DNA of 64,000 nt from a bacterium 1XD42-54. GTDB taxonomy: Bacteria; Bacillota; Clostridia; Lachnospirales; Lachnospiraceae. Location of the stretch: positions 124,001 to 188,000 of the forward strand of contig RAZH01000007.1 of NCBI GenBank assembly GCA_003612585.1. Reading direction: 5' to 3'. The notes under the pieces were generated by a model, which saw nothing but the letters and a program-made list of their open reading frames with translations, made no database searches and was not told the DNA's origin. Shown piece after piece: positions 56,071-64,000 of the stretch (position 1 is the stretch's first letter; each line of letters starts with the position of its first letter). A program made the translations under genes and the position numbers.

Positions 56071-56120
56071 CTTTTCTATGTTATGTTTCTTTTCTATGTT
56101 ATGTTTCTTTTCTATGTTAT
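56071..56120. repeat. 18-bp tandem repeat (3 copies) at the focA 3' end
   Basis: The unit TTTCTTTTCTATGTTATG repeats almost exactly three times (first copy truncated by three bases) and reaches the last focA bases (stop at 56117). It is short and low complexity, so it may vary in copy number between strains. Confidence 0.85.
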
Positions 56121-56881
56121 TTATCTTTTGAAATCAGATAGTACGGAACTGCCACTAACAGAATACCGCCAATCATATTTCCAAGCGTAACAATACCAAG
56201 ATTATAGAAAAATCCTCCAAAATTCACAGCAGCGTCATGCGGGTTCATAAGGCCGATGGACATAAAAGTCATGTTTGCAATGCTGTGTTCAAAACCACAG
56301 GCTACAAAGGTAGCAACGCAGCAGAAATTCATCGCGATTTTCGCACCCTCGGATTTCAGTTTTGCACCGCACCAGATGGCAAGGCATACCAGCACATTAC
56401 ATAAAACCGCTTTTGCAAAAAGATTGAGCGGAGTTCCCGCCATCTTTGCAGCTGCTGTGCTTGTCAGGAACGTGCCAACCGCTTCATTGCTCATAATTCC
56501 AGTCGCCGTAAAAACAGCCGCGCCTACAACAGAACCGAGGAGGTTGCCGATGTAGCATACCACCCAAAGCTTGATTGTTTTTCCCCAGGAAACAGTTCCT
56601 GTCAGGCTTCCGACAGCCATTACAAAATTATTGCCTGTGAAAAGTTCAGCGCCTGCAACCGTCACAAGACAAAGGCCAACGGAGAAAATAATGCCGCAGA
56701 TCAGCTTCTGCATCGGCTCCCCTGCCATATTTCCGCCTACAATTCCCATCAAAATACTTCCAAATGCTATGTATAATCCCGCCAGAAATGACATCAAAAC
56801 ATAACCAAACGGATTTTTTTCCAATAATCCGACTTTTCCTCTGGCAGTATTGCCTACTGCTTCTATTTCATTTTTAAACAT
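56117..56881 (-). CDS. focA: Formate/nitrite transporter FocA family
   Basis: 254 aa from ATG 56881 (GGGAGGAAACG upstream). Six membrane segments with the FNT motifs FVTGN-like LFTGNNFVMAVG, the LLGSVVGAA bundle and CGFEHSIANMTFM. It moves formate, or nitrite or hydrosulfide, across the membrane. The next gene upstream is fhs, the formate-activating ligase, so formate is the likely substrate. The strong terminator between them suggests separate regulation. Confidence 0.93.
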   Translation of the reverse strand: MFKNEIEAVGNTARGKVGLLEKNPFGYVLMSFLAGLYIAFGSILMGIVGGNMAGEPMQKLICGIIFSVGLCLVTVAGAELFTGNNFVMAVGSLTGTVSWGKTIKLWVVCYIGNLLGSVVGAAVFTATGIMSNEAVGTFLTSTAAAKMAGTPLNLFAKAVLCNVLVCLAIWCGAKLKSEGAKIAMNFCCVATFVACGFEHSIANMTFMSIGLMNPHDAAVNFGGFFYNLGIVTLGNMIGGILLVAVPYYLISKDK

Positions 56882-56977
56882 ATCGTTTCCTCCCTGCACA
56901 CGTTCCAATCAGTTTGCAGCCGCGCTTCCGTCTTTTCTACCCCTGCAACTGTCAGCTGACTGATAAAATATAGTTAG

Positions 56978-57010
56978 AAAGCCGGGCGCGTATCAAGCCG
57001 CCCGGCTTTT
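56978..57010 (-). terminator. Terminator of fhs
   Basis: AAAGCCGGGCG and CGCCCGGCTTT form an 11-bp GC-rich stem about 65 bases after the fhs stop, with T-rich flanks on the plus side. Confidence 0.8.
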
Positions 57011-57075
57011 GGCCAAAACAATTTCAACACATCTGAATCTGATCTTCTCAAATCCACGTATGGTCTTTTCAGAAT

Positions 57076-58761
57076 TTAGAACAGTCCGGAAATCTTTCCT
57101 GTCTCGTCTACATCAATTCTCTCTGCAGCCGGAACCTTCGGCAGACCCGGCATTGTCATGATTTCTCCGGTCAGAGCTACGATAAAGCCTGCACCTGCCG
57201 AAATCTTCAGGTTACGTACCGTAACTTCAAAGTCCGTCGGAGCGCCAAGTTTTGTCTGGTCATCTGTCAGAGAATACTGGGTCTTTGCCACACAGATCGG
57301 GCAGTTGCCGTAGCCAAGTGCCTCAAGCTCTTTTGCCTGTTTCTGTGCATTTGCAGTCAGAACCACTTTCTTGCCGCCGTAGATCTTCTGTACGATCTGA
57401 TTCAGCTTATCTTCGATGCTTCCTTCCAGCTCATAGCTGTAAGTAAAGTCGTTCGGCTCTTCTACAAGACGGATTACTTCTTCTGCAAGGCGTTTTCCAC
57501 CTTCGCCGCCCTTTGCCCATACTTCAGAAAGTGCAACGTTTACGCCAAGCTCTCTACACTTGCTCTCTACGAGGTCAAGCTCTGCCTTTGTATCGGTCGG
57601 GAATGCATTGATTGCAACCACGCACGGAAGTTTGTATACGTTCTTGATGTTGCTTACATGTTTCAGAAGGTTCGGAAGACCTTTCTCAAGTGCTTCCAGG
57701 TTCTCATTGTTCAGATCAGCCTTCGCCACGCCGCCGTTGTATTTCAGTGCACGAACTGTAGCAACGATAACAACTGCGTTCGGTGTCAGTCCTGCCATAC
57801 GGCACTTGATATCAAGGAACTTCTCTGCTCCAAGGTCTGCACCAAAGCCTGCCTCTGTGATCGCATAATCACCAAGCTTCAGAGCCATCTTTGTAGCGAT
57901 TACGGAGTTACATCCGTGAGCGATGTTTGCGAACGGTCCGCCGTGTACGATAGCCGGTACATGCTCCAGAGTCTGAACAAGGTTCGGCTTCAGAGCGTCC
58001 TTCAGCAGTGCACACATAGCACCCTGTGCATTCAGATCGCCTGCTGTTACCGGCTTCTGCTCGGAAACCTTGCCATATGTATATCCAATGATGATCCGTG
58101 CAAGACGGTTCTTCAGGTCTGTAATGTCACTTGCAAGACACAGTACTGCCATGATCTCAGATGCTACAGTGATGTCATAACCATCCTCTCTCGGCATACC
58201 GTTCGTCTTTCCGCCAAGTCCGTCTACCACGAAACGAAGCTGACGATCGTTCATATCCACACATCTTCTCCATGTAATCTTACGCGGGTCGATGTTCAGC
58301 GCATTGCCCTGGTAAATATGATTGTCAATCATAGCTGCAAGCAGGTTGTTTGCTGCGCCGATTGCGTGGAAGTCACCTGTGAAGTGAAGGTTGATATCTT
58401 CCATCGGAACTACCTGTGCGTATCCGCCGCCTGCTGCTCCGCCCTTTACGCCGAATACCGGTCCGAGAGACGGCTCACGAAGAGCTACCATAACATTTTT
58501 GCCAAGCTTCTGAAGTCCGTCAGCCAGACCAACTGTCGTAGTTGTCTTTCCTTCACCTGCCGGTGTCGGGTTGATCGCGGTAACAAGAACCAGCTTGCCA
58601 TTCGGCTTGTCAGAATCTTTCAGAAGATTGTAGTCAATTTTTGCCTTGTAATTTCCATACTGCTCCAGATATTTCGGGTCAATGCCAGCCTTTGCTGCGA
58701 TCTCCGTAATCGGAGACATAACGGTTTCCTGTGCGATTTCAATATCAGATTTGAATCCCAT
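57076..58761 (-). CDS. fhs: Formate-tetrahydrofolate ligase
   Basis: 561 aa. The ATP loop is [16 protein letters not shown] (about 64-79); other signatures are [23 protein letters not shown] and [18 protein letters not shown]. It uses ATP to join formate to tetrahydrofolate, entering one-carbon metabolism and, in acetogens, the methyl branch of the Wood-Ljungdahl pathway. GGAGG precedes the ATG. The upstream leader begins with a probable ZTP riboswitch. Length and motifs are normal. Confidence 0.97.
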   Translation of the reverse strand: MGFKSDIEIAQETVMSPITEIAAKAGIDPKYLEQYGNYKAKIDYNLLKDSDKPNGKLVLVTAINPTPAGEGKTTTTVGLADGLQKLGKNVMVALREPSLGPVFGVKGGAAGGGYAQVVPMEDINLHFTGDFHAIGAANNLLAAMIDNHIYQGNALNIDPRKITWRRCVDMNDRQLRFVVDGLGGKTNGMPREDGYDITVASEIMAVLCLASDITDLKNRLARIIIGYTYGKVSEQKPVTAGDLNAQGAMCALLKDALKPNLVQTLEHVPAIVHGGPFANIAHGCNSVIATKMALKLGDYAITEAGFGADLGAEKFLDIKCRMAGLTPNAVVIVATVRALKYNGGVAKADLNNENLEALEKGLPNLLKHVSNIKNVYKLPCVVAINAFPTDTKAELDLVESKCRELGVNVALSEVWAKGGEGGKRLAEEVIRLVEEPNDFTYSYELEGSIEDKLNQIVQKIYGGKKVVLTANAQKQAKELEALGYGNCPICVAKTQYSLTDDQTKLGAPTDFEVTVRNLKISAGAGFIVALTGEIMTMPGLPKVPAAERIDVDETGKISGLF

Positions 58762-59190
58762 TGTAGTAAAATCCTCCTTAAATATATTTTAATTGTTTAT
58801 GAACTGTTTTGTTAAGGTACAAAAAAAGCACCTCAAGCGTCTGATGAATCTCATGCACCCAGCCGGCTTGCCGTTTTCCCGGCTCACGGAGGCAATCAGA
58901 AAAGGGTCTGAATCCAAACGAAGCAACCTCTGCAAAATACAGACTCTGCAAAATCCATCCGCCGCTTTTCTTTTACCATACCGATAACCGCACTAAAACT
59001 GCGCAAAGGGACACTTCATCCATCTTAACGCAGTAGCGGAAGCGATACTGTAACGCGGAGGAACTCCTTCGTTCACAAAAAGACCTTCCCATCTTGTGAC
59101 ACTTAACGTACTTGTATCTTCTCTACTTTCTTTATAGAAGAAATAGATATAAAATTGTTGATGAAGATTTCTGTCTGCTGCTTTTGCTCT
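58762..59190 (-). other. Unexplained leader between the riboswitch terminator and fhs
   Basis: About 430 bases of minus-strand sequence follow the riboswitch terminator and precede the fhs ribosome site. I see no convincing gene; the longest ATG-start frame with any site is a 33-codon ORF (MGRSFCERR) near 59080. There are small inverted segments (TAACGCAGTA/TACTGTAACG, GCCGG/CCGGC) and a T7 run close to fhs. It may be a second control region or gene debris. Confidence 0.4.
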
Positions 59191-59216
59191 TTACACCTGA
59201 CGGTTGGACCTGATAA

Positions 59217-59251
59217 ATAAAAAAGACAACACTTGTTTTTCAAATGCTGTC
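59217..59251 (-). terminator. Intrinsic terminator of the riboswitch
   Basis: GACAGCATTTG and CAAGTGTTGTC form an 11-bp stem with a 5-base loop followed by T6-8 on the minus strand. The 5' arm starts in the last conserved part of the aptamer, so ligand binding could block it. Confidence 0.85.
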
Positions 59252-59325
59252 CAGACGGTCGACAAGCCCTATTATCTTGATTACCTTGTGGTGCTCCACA
59301 AAATCCGTCAGCAATCAAAACCTTC
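59245..59325 (-). promoter_or_regulatory. Probable ZTP (pfl) riboswitch upstream of fhs
   Basis: The minus-strand transcript contains GCTGACGGA, then a GTGGAGCACCAC hairpin, a spacer, and GTCGACCGTCTGGACAGC. This matches my memory of the pfl/ZTP consensus, where GACGG pairs with CCGTC and a CCGNCUGGGC-like stretch forms the pseudoknot. The class senses ZTP/ZMP, a sign of folate shortage, and is known upstream of fhs and purine genes. A promoter precedes it and a terminator follows. The consensus G in CUGGGC is A here (CUGGACA). No covariance search was run. Confidence 0.7.
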
Positions 59326-59336
59326 AACTGTCGTTT

Positions 59337-59365
59337 ATTATAGCAGATAACTCCGGGCTCGTCAA
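59337..59365 (-). promoter_or_regulatory. Promoter of the riboswitch-fhs transcript
   Basis: TTGACG and TATAAT are separated by 17 bases on the minus strand, about ten bases before the riboswitch. Confidence 0.75.
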
Positions 59366-59405
59366 GAAATTGACAAGAAAATATCAATGAAATTTTGTAT
59401 TAATT

Positions 59406-60155
59406 TCAGTGCAAAGCGTCCACGAGAAGCGCACAGATTTCCCGCAAAATATTGTGCGGCTGCATTCCAAGATCTGCTGAAGCCGGAATACCAGAAACAG
59501 ACTGATACCCTGCTGCCCTCGCGAATTTCACTGCGCGGTAAATGTGAAAATTATTGGATACTACGCCCACCTTCTTATTCTTTAATTCATACTTTTCATC
59601 AGAAAAACGAAGGTTCTCTTCCGTACTGGTAGACTGATCTTCCAACAACAACCGCTCTGCCGCAATCCCCTTCTGCATCATATACTGATACATACACTGC
59701 GCTTCTGATATCTCTTCGTCCGGTCCCTGCCCACCGGAAAGCACAAATATTGTGTCCGGATTTTCCTGCGCATAAGCAACAGCCCGGTCCAGTCTGCGGC
59801 GCAGAGCCCGTGAAGGAGCTTTCCCTCGCACCTGTGCGCCAAGCACAACGACGTAATCCAGACCTGACTCCGGTTTTACACTCATAGCCCCTACAATCCG
59901 GCTGCCAAATACTGCAATCACAACCATCCCTACCGCCACCAAGGCTCCCATTACCCCGATTACAAATCGGACGGTTGCTGACGGATTCCTGTCCTGGTGA
60001 AGGAGCAGCTGCCAGAGAAACATACAAAATCCACCTCCGACAAGCCAGATCCACACAATACTTGTTTGAAACCCTGCATATAAACCGATTGCAATATAAT
60101 ATAAAAAGCACAGGATGCCCAGAACCAGACATCCTGTTTGTAAATAATTTTTCAT
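59406..60155 (-). CDS. YdcF/SanA-like DUF218 membrane protein
   Basis: 249 aa with three N-terminal membrane segments (about 5-27, 33-50 and 60-85) and a DUF218 domain: DYVVVLGAQVRGKAPS, FVLSGGQGPDEEISEAQ, LLEDQSTSTEENLRFS and VVSNNFHIYRAVKFARAAG. Proteins of this family bind S-adenosylmethionine or act in envelope integrity, but the role is not settled. It is 53 bases downstream of the SEC-C gene, so the two may be co-transcribed. Confidence 0.85.
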   Translation of the reverse strand: MKNYLQTGCLVLGILCFLYYIAIGLYAGFQTSIVWIWLVGGGFCMFLWQLLLHQDRNPSATVRFVIGVMGALVAVGMVVIAVFGSRIVGAMSVKPESGLDYVVVLGAQVRGKAPSRALRRRLDRAVAYAQENPDTIFVLSGGQGPDEEISEAQCMYQYMMQKGIAAERLLLEDQSTSTEENLRFSDEKYELKNKKVGVVSNNFHIYRAVKFARAAGYQSVSGIPASADLGMQPHNILREICALLVDALH

Positions 60156-60208
60156 ACCTTATCCTATTTCAATCTTTTTAAGCTTGTTGGACCGCTTACG
60201 GTAAATCT

Positions 60209-60709
60209 TTATCTGCCGCAGCAGAATTTATATTTCTTACCGCTTCCGCACGGACACGGATCGTTGCGTCCCACCTTGCGCCCTTTTACAATTGTATTCA
60301 TTTTTTTGGCCTCAAGGTAAAGCGCTTTTTTCTTCTCTGCGTCAAAAATCTTGTCCCATGCCGGCAAATTGTAAAGCCAGTCCGCTTTTGCGTCCACCAT
60401 GTTTTTATAAAGCAGTTCGTTGTCAAAATCAAGGCTGACAACCGTATCCTCTTCCATCTCCTCAATCGGATTCGGTTTTTTCAGGCTGTCGTTGATTCCA
60501 TCCAAAAAGCCTGTCATCTTCATAACTGGAATATCATATTTCTCTGCCAGCTCCTTTACTGTACCGGAAACAGCCTCCTCCGGGTTCTCAAGAAGCTGTT
60601 CATAAATCCCTTTCTCTGTCAGAAAGTAATCAGACCAAAACTGCTGAAGCTGCTTTTTATCTGTCTCCTGAGAGTATGCTATATCTCTCCATGTCTGTAA
60701 TAATCCCAT
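60209..60709 (-). CDS. SEC-C metal-binding domain protein
   Basis: 166 aa. The N-terminal 125 residues are helical and charged ([40 protein letters not shown]) and not recognised; the C-terminus is a SEC-C zinc motif ([19 protein letters not shown]), like that at the end of SecA. Such proteins are annotated only by that motif. AAAGGA precedes the ATG and a consensus promoter lies just upstream. Confidence 0.75.
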   Translation of the reverse strand: MGLLQTWRDIAYSQETDKKQLQQFWSDYFLTEKGIYEQLLENPEEAVSGTVKELAEKYDIPVMKMTGFLDGINDSLKKPNPIEEMEEDTVVSLDFDNELLYKNMVDAKADWLYNLPAWDKIFDAEKKKALYLEAKKMNTIVKGRKVGRNDPCPCGSGKKYKFCCGR

Positions 60710-60770
60710 AATGATACCATCCTTTGTTTCATAATTTTCTTCATAATGATCGTTAAAAAAATTCTTTCTT

Positions 60771-60799
60771 ATTATATAACACTTTATCTGTCATGACAA
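60771..60799 (-). promoter_or_regulatory. Promoter of the SEC-C gene
   Basis: TTGTCA and TATAAT are separated by 17 bases on the minus strand, about 60 bases before the ATG. Confidence 0.7.
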
Positions 60800-60876
60800 G
60801 TAAAACACAGTGTTTTCACAAAAGATACTTTTTTTCAGATATTTTTTTAAATTTTTTTCATTCCCTGTATATTCCC

Positions 60877-60972
60877 TCAAAAAGCGGTCATACTATAACT
60901 AATCTCACAGGAAAACAGCTCATCGGAGCGATCGGAAGCTTTTCTTATGAGATTAGCGTATGCTCTTATCAT
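60877..60972 (-). CDS. Small ORF resembling phage CD1375-type protein N-terminus (possible remnant)
   Basis: 31 aa, too short for the ORF track. ATG 60972 is preceded by GGAGGGGG with five bases of spacing, an excellent site. The start MIRAYANLIRK resembles the N-terminus of the small phage tail-module proteins of the CD1375/XkdX kind; the rest (SDRSDELFSCEISYSMTAF) does not. It lies in the 443-base gap between the SEC-C gene and nhaC and overlaps two hairpins. It may be a prophage fragment, a leader peptide or chance. Confidence 0.35.
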   Translation of the reverse strand: MIRAYANLIRKASDRSDELFSCEISYSMTAF

Positions 60973-60994
60973 TGGATCCCCCTCCGATGATAAT
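60900..60994. repeat. Two adjacent hairpins in the SEC-C/nhaC gap
   Basis: CTAATCTCA (60900) pairs with TGAGATTAG (60950) around a 41-base loop, and TTATCATTGGA pairs with TCCGATGATAA (60966-60993) with a 6-base loop. Neither has a U tract after it on the plus strand. They overlap the 31-aa ORF and its ribosome site, so they could fold over that start. No known riboswitch class fits. Confidence 0.5.
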
Positions 60995-61032
60995 ACAAAA
61001 GATAAAAAAAATACTTATCCTCCCCTTTATTG

Positions 61033-61070
61033 AATCTGCAGATGTGAAAAATGTACATCTGCAGATTTTT
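61033..61070 (+). terminator. Strong hairpin terminator upstream of nhaC
   Basis: AATCTGCAGATGT and ACATCTGCAGATT form a perfect 13-bp stem followed by T5 on the plus strand. It stands between the small hairpins and the nhaC promoter, so some plus-strand RNA may end here. Confidence 0.75.
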
Positions 61071-61072
61071 CA

Positions 61073-61101
61073 TTGAAAAAACCGACATTTTTTGATATAA
61101 T
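61073..61101 (+). promoter_or_regulatory. Promoter of nhaC
   Basis: TTGAAA and TATAAT are separated by exactly 17 bases, about 50 bases before the ATG, which has GGGAGAGG upstream. Confidence 0.8.
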
Positions 61102-61152
61102 TTCACAAAAATAACCTGTCAGTTCAGGAAAGAAAGGGAGAGGAATTAAGTT

Positions 61153-62667
61153 ATGGATGTTTCAATGTTTATCGGCACATGGTGGTCTCTCGTGCCGCCG
61201 CTTCTGGCCATCGTTCTGGCCCTCATCACAAAGGAGGTTTATAGTTCCCTGTTTGTCGGTATCGCTGTGGGAGCGCTGCTATACACAGGTTTTCAGCCAT
61301 GGGATGCCTTTGTCGCATTCTTTGACATCATGAAAAACAGTATGAACCTCAATATTCTGATTTTCGATGTACTCCTCGGAATGATTATCGTTCTGATGGC
61401 AAAATCAGGCGGCTCTGGAGCATACGGCAATTGGGCCGGCAAAAAAATTAAATCAAAAAAGAGTGCCCTACTCGCTACAACCGGCCTCGGCGTTCTTATT
61501 TTCGTAGACGATTATTTCAACTGCCTCACTGTCGGCTCTGTTATGCGTCCTGTCACAGACCGTTTTAAAGTTTCGAGAGCAAAACTTGCGTATATCATTG
61601 ACGCTACGGCAGCCCCGATCTGCATCATTGCGCCGATTTCCAGCTGGGCCGCTGCTGTGAATTCCTATGTTCCGGAAGACGCCGGTATTACAGGTTTCCA
61701 GCTTTTTCTCCGGACCATCCCCTACAATCTTTACGCGCTGCTCACGCTCGCCATGGTTCTCTACATAATTTTAACAGGCTTTGATTTCGGCCTTATGAAA
61801 AAACATGAACGAAATGCTGCAAAGGGCGATCTGTTTACGTCTGGCGCGGAAGAGTTCGAGCAGACAAAGCCGGAAGAGAATTTCACAAAAGGCCACGTCT
61901 TGGATCTCGTCCTTCCGGTTGCCGTTCTGATTATATCCGCCATCGGAGCCATGATCTACACAGGTTACCTCGACGGCGCAACAGACATCATAACTGCATT
62001 TGCAGGCTGCGATGCAGAGACAAGTCTAATTTTTGCCACAATGGTCACAGTCCTGTTTATGATGATTCTCTACCTTCCGCGTAAAGTCATTACCTTTAAG
62101 GGCTTTATGGACAGCTTTGTAGATGGATTTAAGCTGATGATCCCGGCTGTTGCGATTCTGATCTTCGCCTGGGCCTTGAAAGGTATGGGAGATGCGCTCG
62201 GCATTGCTGATTTTGTAAAAAATCTGGTTGGCACCAATGCCTCTGCAAGTGTCATTATTCCGGCCATCATGTTCATAATCGGTACTTTCCTCGGTTTTTC
62301 CACCGGTACAAGCTGGGGTACCTTCGCAATTCTCGTACCGATTGTAACAGCTATGTTCCCTGGCGCAGAAAATATGGAAATGATGGTTATCTCCGTATCT
62401 GCGGTTCTGGCCGGCGCTGTCTGTGGAGACCATGTATCACCGATCTCTGATACCACGGTTATGTCTTCAGCAGGTGCACAGAGTAACCATATCAACCACG
62501 TCTCAACCCAGATGCAGTATGCCGCGGTTGTCGCAATCGTATGCGTCATCGGTTACCTGGTTGCCGGAATCGTGAAAAACTGGTACATTACACTGATTTT
62601 CAGCCTGCTGCTTCTGCTCGTTGTCCTGACAGTTATGAAAAAGCGTTTTCCTGACAAAGCAGAATAA
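61153..62667 (+). CDS. nhaC: Na+/H+ antiporter of the NhaC family
   Basis: 504 aa with about 11-12 membrane segments. Family features include FVDDYFNCLTVGSVMRPVTDRF, a conserved APICIIAPISSWAA stretch, FSTGTSWGTFAILVPI and GDHVSPISDTTVMSSAGA. The group exchanges Na+ for H+, or in some members amino acids or other organic solutes, so the substrate is not certain. It is monocistronic with its own promoter and the shared downstream terminator. Confidence 0.9.
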   Translation: MDVSMFIGTWWSLVPPLLAIVLALITKEVYSSLFVGIAVGALLYTGFQPWDAFVAFFDIMKNSMNLNILIFDVLLGMIIVLMAKSGGSGAYGNWAGKKIKSKKSALLATTGLGVLIFVDDYFNCLTVGSVMRPVTDRFKVSRAKLAYIIDATAAPICIIAPISSWAAAVNSYVPEDAGITGFQLFLRTIPYNLYALLTLAMVLYIILTGFDFGLMKKHERNAAKGDLFTSGAEEFEQTKPEENFTKGHVLDLVLPVAVLIISAIGAMIYTGYLDGATDIITAFAGCDAETSLIFATMVTVLFMMILYLPRKVITFKGFMDSFVDGFKLMIPAVAILIFAWALKGMGDALGIADFVKNLVGTNASASVIIPAIMFIIGTFLGFSTGTSWGTFAILVPIVTAMFPGAENMEMMVISVSAVLAGAVCGDHVSPISDTTVMSSAGAQSNHINHVSTQMQYAAVVAIVCVIGYLVAGIVKNWYITLIFSLLLLLVVLTVMKKRFPDKAE

Positions 62668-62733
62668 AAAAAGCGGAATAAAATACGGAACTGTATTAAA
62701 TAGAATCAATCCTGTATTTTGCAAAAACATAAT

Positions 62734-62780
62734 AAACGGGCTGGTGCATATCTTTCTCAAATGCACCAGCCCGTTTTTCT
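62734..62780. terminator. Bidirectional terminator between nhaC and the FGGY kinase
   Basis: AAACGGGCTGGTGCAT and ATGCACCAGCCCGTTT form a perfect 16-bp stem with an 11-base loop. A T5 tract follows on the plus strand. Confidence 0.93.
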
Positions 62781-62782
62781 TC

Positions 62783-64000
62783 TTAGCTCAAATGTTCAAT
62801 TGCCGCACGCTCAATCGCAATGCCTTTTCTGTAGCGGTCCGCAAATGTTTCAAACCCTTCCACATCTTTCGGATTCGGTTCCATACGCGTCCCTTTATTT
62901 CCTGCAAACACTTTTGTCTCAAGATACGCTTCTAAACTCTCGTCTTCTGCTTTGTTCAGCATATAAGCAGCAAGCAGTGCCATTCCCCATGGTCCACCTT
63001 CCCCGGCTGTCTCCATCACAGAAACCGGAGCATTGATCGCAGCTGCCAGGATGCTCTGGCCAACGCCTTTCGTCTTAAAGAAGCCGCCGTGTCCAAGCAT
63101 CTCATCAATAGCTACCTGCTCTTCTTTCAGAAGAATATCCATTCCAACCTTCAGGGCACCAAGCGCTGAATAGAGATGTGCCCGCATAAAGTTGGCAAGA
63201 TTGAAACGGCTTTTCGGAGTGCGCGCAAACAATGGCCTTCCTTCACTTACGCCTGTAATGTTTTCTCCGGAAAGATACCCGTATGACAGCAGGCCTCCGC
63301 AATCAGAGTCTCCCTCCAGTGCTTTCTCATACAATACGGTAAACAGCCGGTTTTTATCTGCTTGAATGCCAAAACATTCCGCAAACTCTCCCAGCAGACC
63401 TGCCCATGCGTTCAGATCAGACGTACAGTTATTCGCATGCACCATGCCCACAAGGCTGCCGTCCGGTGTGGTCACAAGATCAATTTCCGGATAAACTTTT
63501 TTCAATTCCTGTTCCAGAACCACCATCGCAAATACGGAAGTTCCGGCTGAGACATTACCCGTCCGCTGCTTTACACTGTTCGTCGCTGCCATTCCCGTAC
63601 CTGCATCTCCTTCCGGAGGACACACAGGCGTACCGCTTTGCAGCATACCGCTCTCATCGAGAAGACGCGCGCCTTCTTCTGTCAGCGTTCCTGCGCAAGC
63701 TCCTGCTGACAATACCTTTGGCAGAATATCTTTCAGCGTCCACGGATACTGTTTTTCTTCCACAAGCTCATCAAACTTCCGAAGCATCTCTGCATCAAAA
63801 TCTTTCGTCTTTGGATCAATCGGAAACATACCGGACGCATCTCCGATTCCCAGTACCTTTTCTCCGGTCAGCTGCCAGTGGATATATCCTGCCAGCGTTG
63901 TAAAAAAGGCAAGCTGCGGAACATGTTCCTCTTCATTTAAAATTGCCTGATACAGATGCGCAATGCTCCAGCGCTGCGGAATGTTGTAGGAAAACAGCTC
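62783..64000 (-). CDS. FGGY family carbohydrate kinase, C-terminal part (cut by window edge)
   Basis: The open frame runs from the stop at 62783 through base 64000, about 405 residues. The track reports only from an internal ATG at 63829, but the frame upstream continues ([35 protein letters not shown]). Features include [24 protein letters not shown] and the C-terminal ATP-site [30 protein letters not shown]. It belongs to the sugar-kinase superfamily of xylulokinase and ribulokinase; the exact sugar cannot be told without the missing N-terminus and neighbours. Confidence 0.88.
   Translation of the reverse strand, partial: ELFSYNIPQRWSIAHLYQAILNEEEHVPQLAFFTTLAGYIHWQLTGEKVLGIGDASGMFPIDPKTKDFDAEMLRKFDELVEEKQYPWTLKDILPKVLSAGACAGTLTEEGARLLDESGMLQSGTPVCPPEGDAGTGMAATNSVKQRTGNVSAGTSVFAMVVLEQELKKVYPEIDLVTTPDGSLVGMVHANNCTSDLNAWAGLLGEFAECFGIQADKNRLFTVLYEKALEGDSDCGGLLSYGYLSGENITGVSEGRPLFARTPKSRFNLANFMRAHLYSALGALKVGMDILLKEEQVAIDEMLGHGGFFKTKGVGQSILAAAINAPVSVMETAGEGGPWGMALLAAYMLNKAEDESLEAYLETKVFAGNKGTRMEPNPKDVEGFETFADRYRKGIAIERAAIEHLS

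Noticed and set aside
57658-58815. 385-aa plus-strand ORF opposite fhs
   Set aside because: Complete overlap with fhs in the antisense frame; low-information, cysteine-rich translation and no start signal.
59103-59387. 94-aa minus-strand ORF in the fhs leader
   Set aside because: It runs through the promoter, riboswitch and terminator, so it is an accidental frame.
60710-61152. Prophage region around the 31-aa ORF
   Set aside because: No integrase, capsid, tail or lysis gene is found nearby; one short N-terminal resemblance is not enough.

Overview
The window looks like a chromosomal core segment from a Clostridia bacterium of the Lachnospiraceae type (Blautia/Dorea/Mediterraneibacter-like). 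The evidence is moderate GC, AT-rich spacers with near-consensus sigma-A promoters, strong GGAGG ribosome sites, a CIRCE-controlled groESL, the codY-topA-dprA-comM order, HemZ, CodY, a long HPF, a met/cys sulfur block and an fhs/formate channel pair. The species cannot be fixed from the sequence alone. No rRNA, CRISPR array, transposase or integrase was seen. Almost every gene is on the minus strand. Plus-strand exceptions are rpoN, a DUF1294 fusion, tRNA-Gly, an 86-aa protein, a membrane-anchored FMN-binding-like protein and nhaC.

Layout. 1-7.5 kb: thiI (cut by the edge) with a cysteine desulfurase, an ACT protein, rpoN, the methionine importer metQ-metN-metI and cysK. 7.8-9.1 kb: a DUF1294 fusion protein. 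9.2-18.3 kb: a long minus-strand run apt-relA-MBL hydrolase-hemZ-HD-GYP-hisS-aspS. 18.3-25.3 kb: a DUF1700-like protein, a small protein paired with cstA, an LCP ligase, a Na/Pi symporter and fba. 25.5-32.9 kb: tRNA-Gly, a nitroreductase-fold protein, MATE, a HEAT-methyltransferase fusion, an amidase, guaB and a small membrane protein. 33-41 kb: groEL/groES, a structured repeat element, codY, topA, dprA and comM. 41-46.7 kb: two small hypothetical genes, nth, a HAD phosphatase, a PurF paralogue without its glutaminase nucleophile, tRNA-Arg and frameshifted prfB. 46.8-51 kb: secA, hpf and an orphan hisA. 51-56 kb: surface proteins (Asn/Asp-rich lipoprotein, transglutaminase-Big2 protein), DegV and the FMN-bind-like protein. 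56-64 kb: focA, fhs behind a probable ZTP riboswitch, YdcF, a SEC-C protein, nhaC and an FGGY sugar kinase cut by the right edge.

Themes. Sulfur and methionine supply (desulfurase, ThiI, MetNIQ, CysK), stringent and nutrient control (Rel, CodY, GuaB, Apt) and one-carbon/purine metabolism (fhs, riboswitch, HisA, PurF-like, GuaB) are clustered.

The points most worth checking are the PurF-like protein with its own HAD phosphatase; dprA, whose N-terminus is out of frame at a G4 tract; the ZTP-type riboswitch about 430 bp from fhs; a MetQ without a lipobox cysteine; an orphan eukaryote-type HisA; the DUF1294 fusion; and several inverted-repeat elements in intergenic regions.
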